DNA from: an uncultured Lachnospiraceae bacterium
GTDB lineage: Bacteria; Bacillota; Clostridia; Lachnospirales; Lachnospiraceae
Assembly (NCBI GenBank): GCA_949893755.1
Contig: CATLCV010000018.1
Span: 1 to 40,890 of the forward strand
Length of the DNA: 40,890 bases
Direction of reading: 5' to 3'
Shown here: piece after piece, positions 38,710-40,890 of the stretch
Layout of the letters: every line of letters starts with the position of its first letter
Numbering within the stretch: the first letter of the stretch is position 1
Notes under the pieces: generated by a model
Told to the model about the DNA's origin: nothing
Database searches by the model: none
What the model saw: the letters and a program-made list of their open reading frames with translations, nothing else
Made by a program: the position numbers and the translations under genes

Positions 38710-39156
38710 ATGGGACTATTTAATCATTCATCAAAGCGTAAGGCCACTGACCCTGCTACTCTAGCATTCCAAAGGGACTTAGAAATATTAAATGACTGTG
38801 GAAAATTATTGAAGACTACTAAAGACCCGAATACATTTTTCTCACGTTATGACTTATACATGGATAAATTGATTTCACTTGCTGACGCGGAATCATCTAA
38901 GAAGATAAAAGTTAAAGGAGACAGTTTTTGCAAACAACTTAAAACAGTAAATAAGAAAAAAGAGAAAATCAATCTGATTAATGAATTTATTGATAGAATG
39001 TGGGATGACACATGTAAGAAAGCAAAGGGGATGAAAACTACGAAAGGGAAACAAAATACTTATACTTTATTTTTCAACACATTACACAGATATGAAAAGA
39101 ATATGCTTCCACAAAATATTAAGCATTATAAGTCACTCAAACCTGATATTCGTTGA
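38710..39156 (+). CDS. hypothetical protein after the repressor
   Basis: 148 residues from MGLFNHSSKRKATDPATLAFQRDLEILNDCGKLL, start preceded by AAAAAGGAG; the longer in-frame reading lacks one. It is helical and Lys-rich (KTTKDPNTFFSRYDLYMDKLISLADAE, then KKEKINLINEFIDRMWDD). Genes of this kind often follow repressors in Clostridia phages; the function is not known. It has the same AT-rich make-up as the repressor and is probably in the same transcript. Confidence 0.65.
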   Translation: MGLFNHSSKRKATDPATLAFQRDLEILNDCGKLLKTTKDPNTFFSRYDLYMDKLISLADAESSKKIKVKGDSFCKQLKTVNKKKEKINLINEFIDRMWDDTCKKAKGMKTTKGKQNTYTLFFNTLHRYEKNMLPQNIKHYKSLKPDIR

Positions 39157-39189
39157 CACCATGAAACCACCGTAGGCAACATCATTGAT

Positions 39190-39450
39190 ATGTCCGTCTC
39201 ATGGAACCGGAAACAGGAACGGCAGGCGCGGCTAAACGGATACCAGCGCATGATCGGGCTGATGGGGATTGTCAAGGCATACGAAGCTGGATGCCAAAAT
39301 CAGTATGAAATCTCCGAATTTCTAAATGTGACGGAGGAATATCTTCTGGAATGTATAGAATGCTACCGGGATAAATATGGGATTATGATAAATATTGATA
39401 ACTATACCATATACTTTATCCCAAACTTAGCAGTGATGAAAATGGTATAA
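39190..39450 (+). CDS. small protein of the repressor-side accessory region
   Basis: 86 residues with a helical, HTH-like middle (GYQRMIGLMGIVKAYEAGCQNQYEISEFLNVTEEYLLECIECYRDKYG) and the end DNYTIYFIPNLAVMKMV, a pattern seen in small proteins accompanying phage and ICE repressor genes. The start has a weak ribosome binding site. The frame is open back to the stop of the previous gene (residues HHETTVGNIID before the ATG), so it may be the 3' remains of a longer gene. GC content rises sharply at about 39160, which suggests a recombination joint. Confidence 0.5.
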   Translation: MSVSWNRKQERQARLNGYQRMIGLMGIVKAYEAGCQNQYEISEFLNVTEEYLLECIECYRDKYGIMINIDNYTIYFIPNLAVMKMV

Positions 39451-39493
39451 CCGCATCCACAATTATATAAAAATTTAGGAAGGACAAAAAATC

Positions 39494-39712
39494 ATGGGTG
39501 AAAGAGAAAAATTAAAACAGATCATCGACGGATTGCCAGAATATAAACTTGCATATATTACAAATCTTATTCTGGATATTGCAAAAACCGATATTGAAGA
39601 AATAGAACCCGATGAATGGGATTTAGAAATGATTGAACGTGCAAAAATGGTAAATGATGGACATGGTGTTCCAATCGAGACGCTTGCGTCTGAATTAGGA
39701 GTAAAACTATGA
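39494..39712 (+). CDS. antitoxin of a RelBE-like pair
   Basis: 72 residues, acidic and helical: LKQIIDGLPEYKLAYITNLILDIAKTDIEEIEPDEWDLEMIERAKM. Its stop overlaps the start of a RelE-like gene (ATGA), the classic antitoxin-toxin order. It would bind and neutralise the toxin and repress the operon. The sequence alone does not show the DNA-binding type. It starts after GGAAGGAC. Confidence 0.75.
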   Translation: MGEREKLKQIIDGLPEYKLAYITNLILDIAKTDIEEIEPDEWDLEMIERAKMVNDGHGVPIETLASELGVKL

Positions 39713-39960
39713 ATTATAAAATCATCATCCAAAAATCTGCTGAAAAATTTTTAAAAAAGCAACCTCGAAAAATACAAGAGCGGTTGTTAATCGCAATATA
39801 CAAACTTCCAAAAGGAACAGATATAAAAAAATTGCAAGGCCATAACATGTACAGAATGAGAGTCGGAAATATAAGAATATTATATACTGTTGATGATGTG
39901 ATCAAAATAATATCTGTGGAAGAGATCGATAGCCGTGGAGATATCTACAAAAGATTATAG
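39709..39960 (+). CDS. RelE/ParE-family toxin
   Basis: 83 residues with the standard fold signature: YKIIIQKSAEKFLKKQPRKIQERLLIAIYKLPKG, KLQGHNMYRMRVGNIRILYTVDDVIKIISVEEIDSRGDIYK. The basic residues of the R-x-R-x-G-x-x-R-I-x-Y segment and the I-D-S-R-G-D-I-Y-K end are typical of RelE-type mRNA interferases. It forms an addiction pair with the upstream gene and may stabilise the prophage. Confidence 0.9.
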   Translation: MNYKIIIQKSAEKFLKKQPRKIQERLLIAIYKLPKGTDIKKLQGHNMYRMRVGNIRILYTVDDVIKIISVEEIDSRGDIYKRL

Positions 39961-40008
39961 CGGTTTGATTTGCAACAATTGAATCTGTAATAGAAAGGAC
40001 GTGACCAC

Positions 40009-40554
40009 ATGCCATTACCACAAAAACAGGTTTATACATCCGAAGATTACTGGAACCTTCCGGACGGCCAGCGTGCGGAGCTGATCGATGGGAAGCTGTA
40101 CGCCATGGCGCCACCAAGTTTTATTCACCAAAAACTGGTTCAACAATTAGGACGCATTATCGGCAATCATATCGCCGCCAAAAAAGGTGATTGTGAAGTT
40201 ATTCCTGCCCCATTCGCCGTCAACCTGAATGCGGATGATAAAATATGGGTAGAACCGGACATTTCGGTTATCTGTGATAAAGATAAGCTGTCTGATCGGG
40301 GATGCGAAGGGGCTCCCGACTGGATCATTGAGATTACTTCCCCCAGCAGCTCCCGGATGGACTATTCCATAAAACTTTTCAAATATCGTACTGCTGGGGT
40401 ACGGGAATACTGGATCGTGAATCCGATAACAAAAATCGTTCAAACCTATTGCTTTGAAGGTGAGGAGGATTCATGTCAACATACCTTTGATGATCCGATA
40501 CAAACTCATATATTTGATGACCTGACAATCAAAATATCTGATTTTCTACCGTAA
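40009..40554 (+). CDS. Uma2 family (DUF820) putative restriction-endonuclease-like protein
   Basis: 181 residues with the PD-(D/E)xK-like layout of the Uma2 family: YTSEDYWNLPDGQRAELIDGKLYAM, VEPDISVICDKDKL, then DWIIEITSPSSSRMDYSIKLFKYRTAGVREYWIVNP. The acidic residues in ELIDG, EPDISV and IEITS, with the Lys in KLFKYR, form the probable active site. The function of Uma2 proteins is not settled. They are frequent in Cyanobacteria and Firmicutes, often as single genes. It starts after GAAAGGACGTGACC. It is GC-richer than the toxin-antitoxin pair beside it. Confidence 0.9.
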   Translation: MPLPQKQVYTSEDYWNLPDGQRAELIDGKLYAMAPPSFIHQKLVQQLGRIIGNHIAAKKGDCEVIPAPFAVNLNADDKIWVEPDISVICDKDKLSDRGCEGAPDWIIEITSPSSSRMDYSIKLFKYRTAGVREYWIVNPITKIVQTYCFEGEEDSCQHTFDDPIQTHIFDDLTIKISDFLP

Positions 40555-40612
40555 ATGAAAAACCGCCCCTGCGCCAACAGGAACGGATTTCAGAGACTGT
40601 ATTCCCAAAAGA

Positions 40613-40648
40613 ATGATACAGTACGATTCCACATACGTATTGTATCAT
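40613..40648. repeat. inverted repeat upstream of the integrase start
   Basis: ATGATACA (40613-40620) and TGTATCAT (40641-40648) with an inner TACG/CGTA pair form a long stem around a ten-base loop. It may be an operator, an attachment-site arm or an RNA hairpin in the integrase leader. Confidence 0.55.
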
Positions 40649-40656
40649 CTTTGGTG

Positions 40657-40698
40657 ACGGCCTGCAATAGACAGGCTGTTATTTTTATACCTTTTTTT
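40657..40698 (+). terminator. terminator or attenuator before the integrase start
   Basis: ACGGCCTG (40657-40664) pairs with CAGGCTGT (40672-40679, one G-T pair) and is followed by TATTTTTATACCTTTTTTTT. It lies just upstream of the AGGAGG of the integrase start, so it ends the Uma2 transcript or attenuates the integrase. Confidence 0.75.
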
Positions 40699-40715
40699 TC
40701 AGGAGGGATGATACG

Positions 40716-40781
40716 ATGGCACGTAAAAAGAAGTACCCCAAGCTCCCCAACGGCTACGGATCCATCGTAAGCGATGAATAA
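40716..40781 (+). pseudogene. truncated 5' end of an integrase gene
   Basis: 21 codons, MARKKKYPKLPNGYGSIVSDE then TAA. A strong AGGAGG lies ten bases before the ATG. The start M-A-x-K-K-x-x-P-K-L-P-N-G-Y-G-S-I is the usual N-terminus of tyrosine integrases of Firmicutes integrative elements (arm-binding domain), which continue for about 400 residues. Here similarity is lost after GSI (about 40766) and AT-rich sequence follows. This could be an attachment junction within the gene (attL/attR) or an insertion or deletion breakpoint. Whether the truncated gene belonged to this phage or to a resident element cannot be decided from the window. Confidence 0.6.
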
Positions 40782-40890
40782 CCTATCGTTTTTACATTTT
40801 CTAAAATCTCTGGGATAATCTTGATTAAGAAGCAGCTACTTATAAATGAGCTAATGATTTCGAAGTGTATAAATCTATATTTCAAACGTG

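Noticed and set aside
1-40890. Diversity-generating retroelement for the fibre tip
   Set aside because: No reverse transcriptase and no template/variable repeat pair with adenine-specific changes was seen. The two fibre ends are clearly different sequences in inverted orientation, which fits inversion.
40754-40890. Open minus-strand frame entering from the right edge (ends TIGYSSLTMDP)
   Set aside because: Only 45 codons are visible, hydrophobic and AT-rich, overlapping the integrase remnant, with no recognisable motif. It may be a host gene end, but it cannot be supported.
1-40890. tRNA or rRNA genes and insertion sequences
   Set aside because: No cloverleaf with the conserved GGTTCGAATCC-type arm, no rRNA signature and no transposase-like protein was found on either strand.

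Overview
The window is almost entirely one temperate siphovirus genome of a Gram-positive host, most likely a gut-type Clostridia/Lachnospiraceae bacterium. The evidence is moderate GC content, strong AGGAGG-type ribosome binding sites with several TTG and GTG starts, and the module order. That module order, together with SPP1/HK97-like head-tail proteins and a CI/Cro switch, is typical of Firmicutes prophages. The host assignment is inferred from protein style, not from a database match. The left edge cuts an endolysin gene. The right edge carries a truncated integrase start and an AT-rich stretch that may be the host junction.

Layout, reading the minus-strand genes from right to left. (a) 36.2-40.8 kb, mostly plus strand: CI-like repressor, accessory genes (a RelBE-like toxin-antitoxin pair, a Uma2-like nuclease) and the 21-codon start of an integrase. 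A divergent Cro-like gene and two-promoter operator lie at 37.6-38.0 kb. An unusual plus-strand gene with two winged-helix-like ends around a coiled coil sits at 36.5 kb. (b) 36.4-23.3 kb, minus strand: early genes (HTH protein, small zinc-ribbon proteins, sigma-like protein, SMC-like ATPase, RecA-like AAA ATPase, DUF669, SF2 helicase, primase-helicase, RusA resolvase, Dam methylase, small regulators). (c) 23.2-21.7 kb: a complete tyrosine recombinase and an ArpU/RinA-like late activator, followed by a late promoter with 9-bp phased repeats. (d) 21.5-10.2 kb: packaging and head genes (broken HTH gene, TerS, TerL, portal, MuF protein with a metallopeptidase tail, thioredoxin, Prp protease, scaffold, capsid, connectors), the major tail protein and the frameshifting tail chaperones. 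(e) 10.2-1.7 kb: tape measure, distal tail, tail-associated protein, tail fibre. (f) 1.6 kb to the left edge: XkdX-like protein, holin, endolysin.

The most striking finding is a tail-fibre switch. Directly downstream of the fibre gene lies a second fibre 3' end on the opposite strand. Both ends are joined to the same 13-bp sequence, in inverted orientation and in the same reading frame. Inverting the ~660-bp segment 1714-2374 would give an intact fibre with a different receptor-binding tip. The internal tyrosine recombinase is a candidate catalyst.

Other findings: a phage-encoded Prp protease beside three structural proteins (capsid, scaffold, major tail) that all begin with an LQLFA motif like the Prp site of ribosomal protein L27; a MuF-metallopeptidase fusion followed by a possible immunity gene; a -1 frameshift site in the tail chaperones; a five-fold hairpin array beside the primase-helicase gene; a small terminase-like gene broken by one stop codon; and a probable one-base frameshift in an early gene.
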